A stretch of 6,662 bases of DNA from Nostoc sp. CHAB 5715 (GTDB lineage: Bacteria; Cyanobacteriota; Cyanobacteriia; Cyanobacteriales; Nostocaceae), in NCBI RefSeq assembly GCF_020829685.1, contig NZ_JAIVFR010000367.1, positions 1-6,662 on the forward strand, in the 5' to 3' direction. The notes below the pieces were generated by a model. That model saw nothing but the letters and a program-made list of their open reading frames with translations, was not told the DNA's origin and did no database searches. Position numbers and translations under genes: made by a program. Shown piece after piece: positions 6,141 through 6,662 of the stretch (position 1 is the first letter of the stretch; every line of letters begins with the position of its first letter).

Positions 6141-6662
6141 ATGAATGTCTCAGCAAGTTTAACGCCGTTCAACAGTCCAACTCAAGATTCACTGCCGATG
6201 GTTCTGGACACTTTGCCAGATCCTGCGATCGCTTCCAAAACGTGTCCTCGCAGAACCAGGTTGCAAATTGACCTGATTTTACTGGCAATTGAAGCTTTAG
6301 AGCTTGGTGGTTCGGAAGCAATCCTGACTTTTGCTCAAGAGTTGGATCTAAAAGGAATTGTTAAAGACAGGGTGAATTTATGGCGGATGCGTAGCTCTAA
6401 TCCGCTACGGAGAGCGCATATCCGTCGTCCCTTAACTATCATGGAAGCAAAAGCTCTGGTGGTCATTGCTTGCTACATAGCACGGCGTTTAACTGTTGTG
6501 ATTCGCCAGTTACTAATGCTTTGTCAACAAATGGAAGAAAAGCAGATTCCATTAGAACAGAATTTGCGCCTATCTAATTACCTAGTGCGGTTTAGAGCGC
6601 ATGTTAAGAGCCGGATGAATGCTCGACGTTCGGGTGGCCTGGCATTAACTTCTGATGCAACA
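6141..6662 (+). CDS. Cyanobacterial DUF3038-like protein of unknown function (3' end outside window)
   Basis: It is open for 174 codons to the right edge without a stop. The protein has no signal peptide and is rich in Leu and Arg. Recognisable stretches are VLDTLPDPA (21-29), CPRRTRLQIDLILLAIEALE (35-54), NPLRRAHIRRPLTIMEAKAL (about 86-105), ARRLTVVIRQLL (113-124) and EQNLRLSNYLVRFRAH (139-154). I recognise these as the pattern of DUF3038, a family of about 200 residues restricted to cyanobacteria with no known function; this rests on memory, not a search. It is probably a soluble, largely helical, basic protein. The ATG at 6141 is preceded by AAGG at 6127-6130 (10 nt spacing). An in-frame ATG at 6198, close to where conservation seems to begin, has no such site and is the alternative. 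A HIP1 site lies inside the gene at 6225-6232. Confidence 0.8.
   Translation, partial: MNVSASLTPFNSPTQDSLPMVLDTLPDPAIASKTCPRRTRLQIDLILLAIEALELGGSEAILTFAQELDLKGIVKDRVNLWRMRSSNPLRRAHIRRPLTIMEAKALVVIACYIARRLTVVIRQLLMLCQQMEEKQIPLEQNLRLSNYLVRFRAHVKSRMNARRSGGLALTSDAT

Overview
The window looks like cyanobacterial chromosome, most probably a filamentous Nostocales-type genome. Three things point that way: five HIP1 palindromes (GCGATCGC at 1186, 1275, 1984, 3489 and 6225), arrays of 7-bp short tandem repeats of the Nostoc/Anabaena STRR kind, and a right-hand gene that resembles a protein family I know only from cyanobacteria (DUF3038). No database search was possible, so family names rest on recognised motifs and remembered family sequences.

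Layout. Positions 1-4283 (minus strand) hold most of one large modular type I polyketide synthase gene. It is open from its ATG to the left edge (1427 codons), with domain order KS-AT-KR. The KS and KR catalytic residues are intact, as are the AT serine and the malonyl-type HAFH motif. A carrier domain is expected just beyond the edge. Positions 4400-5062 (or 5152) on the same strand hold a chimeric gene. Its first half is the N-terminus of a DppB/OppB-type ABC transporter permease, and its second half is a complete NRPS/PKS carrier domain with a standard GGHS attachment serine, joined in frame near 4739. Positions 5192-5710 (minus) are apt, adenine phosphoribosyltransferase. Positions 5711-6140 are intergenic and rich in heptamer repeats. 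Positions 6141-6662 (plus) are the start of a DUF3038-like gene that runs off the right edge.

How the genes fit together. The PKS looks like an extension module that takes an acyl or peptidyl chain from a carrier protein, condenses it with malonate and reduces the beta-keto group. The carrier domain just upstream has the sequence character of an NRPS peptidyl carrier, with the basic tail often seen at the end of an NRPS protein, so the original arrangement was probably NRPS to PKS. Here everything upstream of the carrier domain (condensation and adenylation domains) is missing and is replaced by a transporter fragment that follows apt. The simplest reading is a deletion or insertion that joined a natural-product cluster to a housekeeping apt-permease pair. 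A functional membrane-anchored carrier and an assembly artefact are the alternatives.

The repeat-rich DNA around apt also affects start choice. The longest open frames of both apt and the chimera begin inside repeats, and the real starts are probably further in.
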